Of a stretch of DNA of 64,000 nt, positions 56,123-64,000 are shown one piece after another. Numbering within the stretch: the stretch's first letter is position 1; every line of letters starts with the position of its first letter. The DNA is from Acidicapsa acidisoli. GTDB taxonomy: Bacteria > Acidobacteriota > Terriglobia > Terriglobales > Acidobacteriaceae. The translations under genes were made by a program, and so were the position numbers. The DNA lies in the NCBI RefSeq assembly GCF_025685625.1, contig NZ_JAGSYI010000002.1, forward strand, positions 1,116,001-1,180,000, written 5' to 3'. The notes beneath the pieces are model-generated. The model saw nothing but the letters and a program-made list of their open reading frames with translations. It made no database searches and had not been told where the DNA came from.

Positions 56123-59100
56123 CTATTTACTGGTTTCAATCTGAACGAGCGCTGGAGTTCCTGGCATCCGATAGTCCTTGCGTTTCCACTTCCTCTCGAC
56201 TTCAACTCCGGTCTGGGGCGTGGGTCGGCCCGAGTAGCGGAAGTTCAAAGGTTGGAGTGGGTTGGTACCCTTCTCAGGAAGAACTTCAATCTTGACTGCA
56301 GTTTCCTTATAGGCCGGCGTATTCGTATCCGGATCGACTACTGAGCCTGTCAGGATATTGACCGGGCCCTCCTGGGAGGTAAGCGGAAGATAAACCTGCT
56401 TTCCAAAGACGCGATCGGTTACAAGCACTTTGATCTTGATCGCACCGTGTCGGCTGACAACCCTGACCCATTGGCCAGAATCAATGTGCCGCTCCTTTGC
56501 CAGGTCGGTTGAAATCTCGATGTATCGTTCTGGATTCTCGGCGTGAATACCTGCCACCCTGTGCGTCAGGTTTCCCTCATGAAAGTGCTCCAGCACTCGC
56601 CCATTATTGAGATCCAGATCAAATTCTGCATCCGGTTGATCGGTTGGTTCACGGAAGACGAGGGGATACAGGCGAGCTTTCTTGTCTGGAAACTCGAACC
56701 CGTTCAGATAGAGCGTTGGTTGATCTGTGCCATCCTCGTGTACCGGCCATTGAAGAGTGTTGTAGCCCTCGAGGCGATCATAGCGCACGCCCGCGTAAAG
56801 AGGGGTTAGAGATGCCATCTCGGCCATAATTTCTGAAGGATGCTGATAGTTCCATTTCGCTCCCATGTGCTGCGCGATCATCTGAGTGATCTTCCAATCA
56901 GCGTTGCTGTCCCCGAGTTCGGGGATTGCCTGATAAAGCCGTTGGATTCTCCGCTCGGTGTTCGTGAACGTTCCGTCCTTTTCGAGCGCAGGAGCTCCCG
57001 GCAGAACCACATCTGCATAACGGCAGGTTTCCGAAAAGAAGATGTCCTGAACTACGAAAAAGTCCAGCTTTTCGAATCCGCCAGCAACGTGGCTCGCGTT
57101 CGCATCGGCAGAGATCATGTCTTCCCCTGCGAGATACATGGCACGAAGCTTCCCATCATAGATTGCGTCGATCATCTGGTGGTTATCCCAGCCGCGTACT
57201 CCGGAGAGGGGAGCGCCCCAGCGCTCTTCGAACTTCTTCCGAATGGCGTCGTCGGTAACGTGCTGGTAGCCAGGAAAGTTATTCGGCATGGCGCCGATGT
57301 CACTCGCACCCTGTACGTTGTTGTGTCCCCGCAGCGGATAGGCTCCGCAATTGGGACGCATATAGTTTCCGGTGAGCAGCAGGAGATTGGAGATAGCAGT
57401 AGACGAGTCAGATCCCATCGAGTGCTGCGTAATTCCCATCGCCCACAAGACGCACATGTTTTCCGCCTTGCCAATCTCCTCGGCGACCCTGGTGAGCGTC
57501 TCGATGGGCAGGTTGCAGACTTGGGCGGCATACTCCATCGTGAAGGGTTCAAGGCTCTTACGATAGTTGTCCAGCCCGTTTACCCATTGATCGAGAAACT
57601 CCTGACGGGCATATCCGTGCTCGAGCATATAGCGGCTCATGGCCGATAGCCAGACAAGGTCTGTGCCTGGCTTGGGCCGAAAGAAGATATCTGCACGTTC
57701 AGCCATCTCATGAGCGCGGATGTCGGCGACAATCAGTCTCTGGCCATGGAGTTTATGGGCGCGCTTGATACGCGTCGCAATGACAGGATGGCTTTCGGCT
57801 GTATTACTCCCAATGATTAGAACGAGGGCGGAACCGCCGATGTCCGTGATGGAGCCGGCGTCGCCCGCAAGCCCTACCGTGCGAAACAGCCCCTCGGTCG
57901 CAGGGGATTGACAGTAGCGGGAACAGTTGTCGACGTTGTTGGTTCCAATGACGGACCGCGCGAATTTCTGCATGAGATAGCCATCCTCATTTGTCGTCTT
58001 TGAAGAGACGACGATACCGATTGAATCCGGGCCATGATCTTTCTTGATCGAACCCAGCTTATTGCAGACCAAATCCAACGCTTCGTCCCATGTCGCTTCC
58101 CGGAATGTCGTGCCCTTGCGAATGAGAGGTGTCTGGAGGCGATCCTTGTGATTGACAAACTCCCATCCAAACTTGCCCTTTACGCATGTCGAAATCTGGT
58201 TCGCATCACCGTGTAGTGGCTCAATCTTGAGAATCTTTCTTTGGTCCACACGTCATAACTACAGCCGACGCCGCAAAAAGTGCAGACTGTCTTCGTCTGT
58301 TTGACTCTTTCCTCGCGCATCTTCGCTTCCGTTTGGGAAACCTGCATGATCATCGTGTAACCCATCTCAGGTTCGATGTCCTTCACCACATCGATCATCT
58401 TGTCCAATGCCGTTTTAGGCAGGCCGGTCATAAATCCCGCTTCGCCCAACATCGACCGTTCCATCAATGCATTACAGGGGCAGACGGTTACGCAATGACC
58501 GCAGGACACACAGCTTGACCCTCCGATCTTCATCGCGCCATCCCAGAGGACCCGCGGGTGATCCAGCTCCCATCCGATGGAGAGCGTTTCATTTACTTCC
58601 ACGGTCTGACAAGCCTGCACGCAACGTCCGCAGAGGATGCACTGGTTCGGGTCGTAGCGGTAGAAGGGATTTGAGTAGTCGACCTCGTATGGCTTTTCCT
58701 TGTAGGGCCACCGCTGATGCGTGACATCCAGCGATAGTGCAGTGTTGTGAACCGTACAGTTTTCATTGTTGTTATCGCAGACCGTGCAATAGAGCATATG
58801 GTTCGTGAGGATGACGTCGAACGCTTCAGATCGCGCGCTTGTCGCACGATCTGAACTGGTCACGACCTGCAAGCCGGGAGATACTTCCGTTCCGCACGCG
58901 CGTTCCAATTTTCCGTTCACTTCAACGAGGCATGTATCGCAACTCCGGATTGGCCCCATCAGTGGAGAGTGATAGCAGACATGCGGGATTTGCTTTTCGC
59001 GCAATATTGCTTCGAGGAGCAGTTCCCCATCTGTGACAGCGACAGCCTTTCCATCGATGAACATTTCCGATCCTGCCTTAGCCGTGTCAACCGGGGCCTT

Positions 59101-59130
59101 CACGCTTAGTACGCTGCCGGGATTTGTCAT
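56123..59130 (-). pseudogene. fdhA: Formate dehydrogenase alpha subunit, split by a frameshift
   Basis: Two overlapping frames make one protein of about 1000 residues. Frame 1 (59130 to about 58240) holds the 2Fe-2S domain (SCDTCLVEVNG), the His/Cys cluster, two 4Fe-4S ferredoxin motifs (CILCGRCVQAC, CVSCGHCVTVCP) and CTFCGVGCSYDVW. Frame 2 (about 58240 to 56123) continues KILKIEPLHGDANQISTCVKGKFGW through the molybdopterin domain with NNVDNCSRYCQSPAT, as in YrhE. The junction fits a 4-nt loss in a GACCGAAAG-like stretch. It is a pseudogene unless the shift is a sequencing error or the two parts assemble. Confidence 0.8.
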
Positions 59131-59204
59131 AAGCTCCCTTTCGTTTCATATCGGTTGAGGGTCGATGGTTTAATCCGTCGATGCGAAATCTGATCAGCTC
59201 ACCA

Positions 59205-59540
59205 TTACTCGGTCGACGAGCAGCAAGAGAGGGAGAATCGCGGTCTCATTTCACCCAAAGCCATTTCGGGACTAGTGCTTAGAGGAGTGTATTTGAGCTT
59301 ACCCAACCGATCAGTACGCAACTGTCGGCAGTGCAGGAACGACCAGTCTTCTGTCGAACGAATAAACGGAGGATGGTGACGCGGGCGAAGACTCGCGTCA
59401 CAAGGAGCGGCGGAGACGGTAGGTATTTGAGGGGTGGGCACCTCTTGGCCAAAAGCCGCTGACGCAAAGCCACCCACAGTGAGAGTCGCCAGAACGACTC
59501 GCCGCCACCACTTCCGTCCGTTCGATTCAACACTGCTCAC
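59205..59540 (-). pseudogene. Truncated alginate-export-like porin
   Basis: 111 codons: a good signal peptide (RRVVLATLTVGGFASAAFGQ) and TEDWSFLHCRQLRTDRLG, LKYTPLSTSP, EMRPRFSL, which resemble the N-terminal plug of alginate_exp outer-membrane porins (EDWSFL...RTD...KYIPL...GGE). The frame ends where the first barrel strands should begin. The stop of the response regulator gene lies within its signal peptide. Confidence 0.5.
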
Positions 59541-60141
59541 AAGTTATCCGTCGGTTATGGAGAAAAATAGTCCGCTTGTCCAAATCGATCACACTGAACG
59601 GTGCCACAATTTGAGCCGAGCAGAGGCGGGCAGATCCCCTATTAAACTCAGCGCGGCCCGGTACTCGCCACTCGTTTTTTCCCAACCACCAGAGCCGATG
59701 CCCTCGATACCGAGGATGAAGATCTCTGCCCATTACCTGGCTTTCCGGTGGGTCCGGGATCGGAGTCAGATAGGAACGTATGGTATTCAAGAAAAGATGT
59801 ATCGGTTCTCCTTTGTCGAGGCAGCTTGAGAACATAATGCGTATGTCGTTCGGTAACTCCCGACTCATACCGCTGAGCAACACGATCGGGAAAGATGCGT
59901 GTGCAGCGCGTAGACGCAGTAAGAGCTGAAATCCGTTAAGACCGGGCATGTCAAAATCTAGTATTGCCAAGTGGAACTGTGGCACGTCATACTCCAGAGC
60001 CATCAACGGACAGCTGACGGCGGTCACAAAGTATCCCTCGTCTTCGAGCAGAGCGGTGCGCAATCCAAGGCCAATGTGGTCATCGTCGACACAGAGAATG
60101 CAGTATTTTGGGAGCTGCTGAGGTAGCTGATTTGAACTCAT
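59527..60141 (-). CDS. Response regulator receiver-domain protein
   Basis: 204 residues. Receiver domain 12-125 with the acidic pair VDDDH, phospho-acceptor D in ILDFDMPGLNG near residue 62, Ser/Thr in VLLSGMS and K in CLDKGEP. The last 70 residues (from VMGRDLHPRY) match no output domain and overlap the start of the porin remnant, so the original stop may have been lost. Third gene of the STAS, ECF sigma, RR series on this strand. Confidence 0.8.
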   Translation of the reverse strand: MSSNQLPQQLPKYCILCVDDDHIGLGLRTALLEDEGYFVTAVSCPLMALEYDVPQFHLAILDFDMPGLNGFQLLLRLRAAHASFPIVLLSGMSRELPNDIRIMFSSCLDKGEPIHLFLNTIRSYLTPIPDPPESQVMGRDLHPRYRGHRLWWLGKNEWRVPGRAEFNRGSARLCSAQIVAPFSVIDLDKRTIFLHNRRITCEQC

Positions 60142-60243
60142 CTGTGTTCCCTAATTCTCTTGTAAATCCGCTTTTGGTTATTGCGATGCCGACAGTAGCT
60201 GGAAGGCAATCGGCGTCCTCCAGTCAATTTCACAACGCAGGCA

Positions 60244-60855
60244 CTAATTTCTGCCAAGGCGTCTCCGAATCCGCGATCTGGCCCTGAAGAGGCGCGATTT
60301 CACGGCTGCTTCGGAGATCCCCAACATCTTCGCGATCTCCGCTACTGGGGCGTCTTCTCGGTGCCGAATTTGCATTACAGCCCGAAGAGTAGGGGATAGA
60401 TATCGAATGACATGATCGAGTTCATCTTTCAAAGCGTTCTGAATGCAGGACTCTTCGGGGTTATAGGAGGTCTCCATAGGTTCAGGCAACTTGAAATCGT
60501 CCCCGTCAGAAACGCTTTCAAAGCTGTACACAGGTTGAGATCGCTTCTTTCGCAATAACATCAACGCGGAATTAATTGCGATTCGAGTTAGCCACGAAGA
60601 GAAGGCGCTCCTTCCTTCAAATTCTCCGATGTGAATGTATGCCTTCAGCAACGTCTCCTGTAAGGTGTCCTCAGCATCCGCAACGTCGCGTGTAATCCGT
60701 AGAACAGTTTGAAGAATCTGTTTTGAATGCCGCCGGCACAACTCTGCATATGCCTGATGGTCTCCGTCTTTGGCAGCGGCAACCAAATACATATCGCTGA
60801 TGTCAGTTGTGATTTCAATAGGTGACTCTTTTGTAGCGTAAGTCAGCAAGTGCAT
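60244..60855 (-). CDS. ECF-family RNA polymerase sigma factor
   Basis: 203 residues. Region 2 at about 25-95 (AYAELCRRHSKQILQTVLRITRDVADAEDTLQETLLKAY) and region 4 at about 140-200 (TLRAVMQIRHREDAPVAEIAKMLGISEAAVKSRLFRARSRIRRRL). It would direct transcription of a stress regulon. No anti-sigma factor gene is adjacent, but a STAS protein lies upstream and a receiver protein downstream. Confidence 0.92.
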   Translation of the reverse strand: MHLLTYATKESPIEITTDISDMYLVAAAKDGDHQAYAELCRRHSKQILQTVLRITRDVADAEDTLQETLLKAYIHIGEFEGRSAFSSWLTRIAINSALMLLRKKRSQPVYSFESVSDGDDFKLPEPMETSYNPEESCIQNALKDELDHVIRYLSPTLRAVMQIRHREDAPVAEIAKMLGISEAAVKSRLFRARSRIRRRLGRN

Positions 60856-60997
60856 AGTTTTGGCTCCGGTACGCTTATGTCAAAGCCGACGAAGTTGATA
60901 TATCCCTCGACGGCGTTCTACGGTTAGTTGAATGCGCGCTATGAGATCCGTCTGCCGCCGCATTGCGATTACACAGTTGTTGCTGTAGTCCACGCCA

Positions 60998-61252
60998 CTA
61001 CATCTTGCTCATCCATTCGCGGACTAAATCCGGACAATTCCTGAGCTCGATGCTCCTCGCATCGCATGCTGCGAAGAACCTGACCATCTCGCGGTCTACA
61101 AGCGTCACGTTTTCTAAATCAAGAATCACAGAATCTGTTTCCTGGGCGATGAGCTCTTTGATCATGCTCACGTGCGCTTGCTGAAGATGTCCGCTTATCT
61201 GGAGGAGAACTAAATGATCACGCTCGACAAGTCGTACTACTCTGCATGTCAT
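60998..61252 (-). CDS. STAS-like domain protein
   Basis: 84 residues from ATG 61252. Short STAS-type fold: MTCRVVRLVERDHLVLLQISGHLQ, ETDSVILDLENVTLVDREMVRFFAAC, IELRNCPDLVREWM. The antagonist phospho-Ser position reads VDREMV, without Ser, so it may not be regulated by phosphorylation. It is the first gene of the regulatory group with the ECF sigma factor. The longer frame to 61444 is not STAS-like. Confidence 0.7.
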   Translation of the reverse strand: MTCRVVRLVERDHLVLLQISGHLQQAHVSMIKELIAQETDSVILDLENVTLVDREMVRFFAACDARSIELRNCPDLVREWMSKM

Positions 61253-61490
61253 TCCCTCGCCTTCGCTCTTTACAAGAGCACGTCGCGTACCACGACGCAC
61301 GCACTCAAAGAATTGCCTATACTGCACAAAACAAGTGGCTTGTAAGATAGCGAGTGCCGAACTGCCTGGTTGCGCGCCAAACCTCTGGCTCCAAGACAAA
61401 GAGCAAACTGACACCAGGTTCTGAACGGATAACTCGGAGTTCAATGTTCATAAGATTTAGGAAGCTAGGCAATGTGTCCTTGTTTGGTAA

Positions 61491-61916
61491 GGCCGGATCT
61501 CGGAGATTCTACTTTTTCCGGTGGAGCAGCCTCCGGTTCTACGCACCTACCCAGAGTTTGAGGACATACAGGAAGATTGCCCAATCTCGGTGTACAGTCT
61601 GAACGAAATTGCTACCGAAAAAGTAGTAGCTCTCCAGGACCGAGCGCGCAACGAGCCGCGCGATCTATACGATCTCTGGTTCCTCACCTCTCACGCAGGT
61701 GTCGAAATCGGTCACCTCATCGGAGCCATTACGGAAAAATCCGCTTTCGGAAAAGAGATATTACGGGCATCGAAGCCCGCATCCTCGCAAAAAAAAGCTC
61801 GCCTAAAGACGCTGTGGGGCAGTCGCCTTGGACATCAGATGGAAGCATTGCCCGAATACGATGAGGTCTTTCGCACCCTGCGGCGTGCGCTTCGTCAAGC
61901 AGGCTTTCCTGAGTAA
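61491..61916 (+). pseudogene. AbiEii/AbiGii-type nucleotidyltransferase toxin, C-terminal remnant
   Basis: About 140 codons: LRTYPEFEDIQEDCPISVYSLNEIATEKVVALQDRARNEP, then RDLYDLWFLTS, the conserved C-terminal part of AbiEii toxins (EKxxAL.DR...RD.YDL). The N-terminal nucleotidyltransferase half with its GS and DxD motifs is missing, and a TAA lies at 61488-61490 in frame. No AbiEi antitoxin gene is seen. Confidence 0.65.
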
Positions 61917-62125
61917 AGCACCCTCAAAAGTCCGCTTTGAGTAAAGCGGGCCCTCGATGTGTTGCGAATCACTTCAGTCATCATCATTGCTCGAAGCTTT
62001 CATAATTAGGTCCGGCAATGTGCGGTCCTGAGTTTGGAAGCAGGTTCTCTAGGAAGATGCTGATGCGGTCTACGACACGGACGGCACGGTATTAGCACCC
62101 AGGAAATCTAAATACACCTTTAACG

Positions 62126-62650
62126 CTACGCCCCAAGAGTACCCAAATGGCGATGAATAGCCGCGACCACAACAGACCCTTCGCCAACAGCAGACGCCAC
62201 GCGCTTGACCGAGCCGGACCGGACGTCACCAACCGCAAAGATGCCACGCACCGACGTCTCAAATAGCCCTCGCACCTCAGATCAGAAAGATGTTCGCACG
62301 AAACCATTCGCATCGAGGTCCACACAATCCCTCAGCCAAGTCGTACATGGGTCTGCCCCGATCATCATGAACAGCTGTTCTGCTTCGAAGCGAGTCTTTT
62401 CGCCAGTAACCACTGACTGCCAGGTTACGTGACTCAGAACAGAACTCACCAGGCTCGAGCGAGATGAAATGCTCGTCACCGTCGATCGCATCCGACCAGA
62501 ATGTCTGTACTGTCCCTTCCAGCACGATGTAAAAATCGGCCGCACGTTCCCCCTGGCGATATAACCGTGTAATGGTGCAATGGTTTCGCTGAATCCCATA
62601 TCGCGCGGCCCTCGCCAGTTGGCCCGGGGACATCTTCACGTAAGCGCCGG
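62126..62650 (-). pseudogene. cNMP-binding/thioredoxin-reductase fusion remnant
   Basis: Two frames from one ancestral gene. About 62650 to 62410: cyclic-nucleotide-binding domain (SPGQLARAARYGIQR, FYIVLEGTVQTFW). About 62410 to 62126, another frame: thioredoxin-reductase C-terminus (AEQLFMMIGADPCTTWLRDC, ETSVRGIFAVGDVRSGSVKR, SAVGEGSVVV), interrupted by a TGA at 62282-62284. The FAD and NADPH domains between are deleted. Intact relatives are 500-550 residues. Confidence 0.65.
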
Positions 62651-63394
62651 ACGGAACAGAGACCCGAACCAGTCGTCGATGTGTCCGCGGCTCAGGATGA
62701 CCTGCAAAGAGAGAACTCCAATGACTGCAAGGATCAATCCTGGGTAGTCTGTGTGCCGCAATCGCAGCGAATCCACTTTCGGCAACACAGGAAAATTTCT
62801 CTTCAGAAGCCGAATGGCTGCAGAAGCCAGAATAATATTTGGCACGCAGATCAGTCGCCAGTTGAGGCGATCGGTGAGAAAGCCGCTGAGGATCAGACCC
62901 GCCATGCTTGCAAAATACAGCCTCACCGAAGCCACCATCATGGACGGACCGCGGTTCTCTCTCGGCACAATCATGTAGATTCCGGCTAGCCACCACACGG
63001 TGAGACCGGCACCAGTCAATCCCTCGATAGCACGGAAAATAAGCATGATCCATAACGCAGGCGACAACGCGGCGCCCACGGACATCATGGCAAACAGGGC
63101 CGTATTCCATATCAGAAAGCGTTTGTGGCCGAAACGAGCGGCCAACCAGAAAGACAATGGCACACCGAGAAAAAGAAAGGAACTATAGACCGTCAGTAAC
63201 CCGCTTGCCTCATCGAAAGAGACGCCGAGCGATCCGGTGATATCAGGAAGGACGAGATTCATGCTCTCGAAGGTATAAAATTCCATCGCCGTCGCAAGGG
63301 CAAGACCGAGCAGGAGATATTTGCTCTGGTTGGGCCTCAGTTCTATGGAAGAGCTGTCTGAAGGCGGCTGTGTATGAGCTATCTGTTCCTGCAT
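62636..63394 (-). pseudogene. MFS multidrug transporter (DHA2/EmrB type), N-terminal half
   Basis: 252 residues covering about seven of the fourteen helices: LALATAMEFYTFESMNLVLPDITGS (motif D1 region), SFWLAARFGHKRFLI (motif A equivalent), FRAIEGLTGAGL, and DRLNWRLICVPNI. It ends at SRGHIDDWFGS, where it runs directly into the cNMP-domain remnant. Full EmrB-type pumps exceed 500 residues, so this half protein is not expected to transport. Confidence 0.75.
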
Positions 63395-63447
63395 CCGATT
63401 CCTCCTCTTATTCGGCTACGAGACGAATAGCCGCGCCGAGCGCGCTC

Positions 63448-63861
63448 CTAGAACATCAACGAACTGGTTCTGATCTTGAGCTCGACGTTCATCCCAGGAC
63501 GGAGCACCTCACCGTCGTTCGGACCCGGATGGACAAGAATCTTTACAGGAATTCGCTGCACTACCTTTACGAAGTTTCCCGTGGCATTTTCGGGAGGGAG
63601 CAGAGCTTCCCGTGAACCGGTCGAGCTGGCAATCGAGTCCACTACACCGTGGAAGGTTTTGTGTCCGTAGGTGTCCACCTCAATTTTGACCTGTTGTCCG
63701 GGGCGAACATGCGCCATCTGCGTCTCTTTCAGATTCGCCGTTATCCATATTTCATCGAGGGGTACGAGGTTGAACATTGCCTGTCCAACAGCAAACTGCT
63801 GACCTTGTTCGACCGTGCGCTTCGTGACAGTCGCGTTCATAGGAGCGCGTAGCTGCGTATA
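63448..63861 (-). pseudogene. EmrA/HlyD membrane-fusion protein, C-terminal remnant
   Basis: About 137 codons, YTQLRAP through LKIRTSSLMF, including EQGQQFAVGQAMFNLVPLDEIWITANLKETQ and PPENATGNFVKVVQRIPVKI, the hallmark end of EmrA-type adaptors. The N-terminal TM helix and coiled coil are absent. It lies 53 nt upstream of the MFS remnant, the normal order of an emrAB pair, so one operon lost pieces of both genes. Confidence 0.75.
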
Positions 63862-64000
63862 CCGGCGTTATGAATCACAGCATCGAAGGTTCCGAGTTGA
63901 TTGACTTGATCGGCAACGTGTCTTGTCTGAGCAATGCTGGTGAGGTCCCCGATCACTATCTCCTCTGCTTCGGGAAGTTTTTCTTGGTCTCATCCGCCCG
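63862..64000 (-). pseudogene. Short-chain dehydrogenase fragment, runs off the window
   Basis: LPEAEEIVIGDLTSIAQTRHVADQVNQL, then GTFDAVIHNAGI, is the N-terminal-middle part of a Rossmann SDR (NAG motif). It stops abruptly where EmrA sequence begins. Towards the window edge the frame changes in a run of A (about 63969-63975), so the fragment appears damaged on both sides. The 5' part lies outside the window. Confidence 0.55.

Noticed and set aside
58225-58260. Programmed -1 frameshifting in the formate dehydrogenase gene
   Set aside because: No X-XXY-YYZ slippery heptamer at the junction and one residue is missing on joining, which fits a small deletion better.

Overview
The window looks like an accessory-rich stretch of an Acidobacteriota chromosome (class Terriglobia/Acidobacteriaceae is my inference). 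The evidence is an ADOP-type duplicated orphan permease, an Oar-like TonB-dependent receptor with an N-terminal carboxypeptidase-regulatory-like domain, a secreted pro-kumamolisin with long Ig-like tails, PEGA/DUF4384/FG-GAP secreted proteins, and dispersed palindromic repeats of the 'gggctgaagcccc' kind. There is no rRNA operon, complete tRNA or CRISPR array.

Layout. 0-3.3 kb: 6-phospho-3-hexuloisomerase with a LysR regulator, a parS-like 22-bp perfect palindrome, an orphan XRE regulator and an SDR reductase. 3.5-17.3 kb: ordinary envelope, secretion and salvage genes (ABC exporter, lpxB, a catalytically dead M1-like peptidase with a TPR tail, sedolisin, an APH-type kinase translationally coupled to PnuC) and a broken AlkA-like glycosylase. 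17.4-22.9 kb: deoxyhypusine-synthase-like enzyme, a compact orphan transcription unit with consensus promoter and terminator, a micro-membrane protein with a YeiH-type exporter, an esterase and htpG. 22.9-25.1 kb: gene remnants (integrase, SRPBCC, hydrolase) around an aldo/keto reductase. 25.1-29.7 kb: ADOP permease and a GT-C/TPR membrane protein.

29.9-40.2 kb is the most interesting part. A tight five-gene plus-strand operon (lipoprotein, FG-GAP/Ig protein, Ig-like membrane protein, DUF4384 protein, secreted caspase-like protease with EF-hand, PEGA and TPRs) converges on a two-gene minus-strand operon (receptor Ser/Thr kinase with an extracytoplasmic FGE-sulfatase domain, and a second DUF4384 protein). 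I infer a caspase/kinase extracytoplasmic sensing or effector system.

41.2-53.8 kb: SnoaL-like protein, DoxX-like membrane protein, STAS protein, persulfide-dioxygenase-like MBL-rhodanese and 1-Cys peroxiredoxin (a thiol/sulfur stress group), a winged-helix TPR regulator, M28 peptidase, TonB receptor and VOC protein. 53.8-64 kb is a decaying region: integrase remnant, an intact VapBC-type module with a clear promoter, a 5' fragment of cydA, DUF1641 plus a frameshifted formate dehydrogenase alpha subunit, a truncated porin, an RR/ECF-sigma/STAS group, and then a chain of fragments joined at deletion points (AbiEii tail, cNMP-TrxR fusion, half an MFS pump, EmrA tail, SDR piece).

Limits: all calls come from reading sequence and remembered family motifs; no database search was run, so family names for short fragments and all start codons without a good ribosome binding site are provisional.
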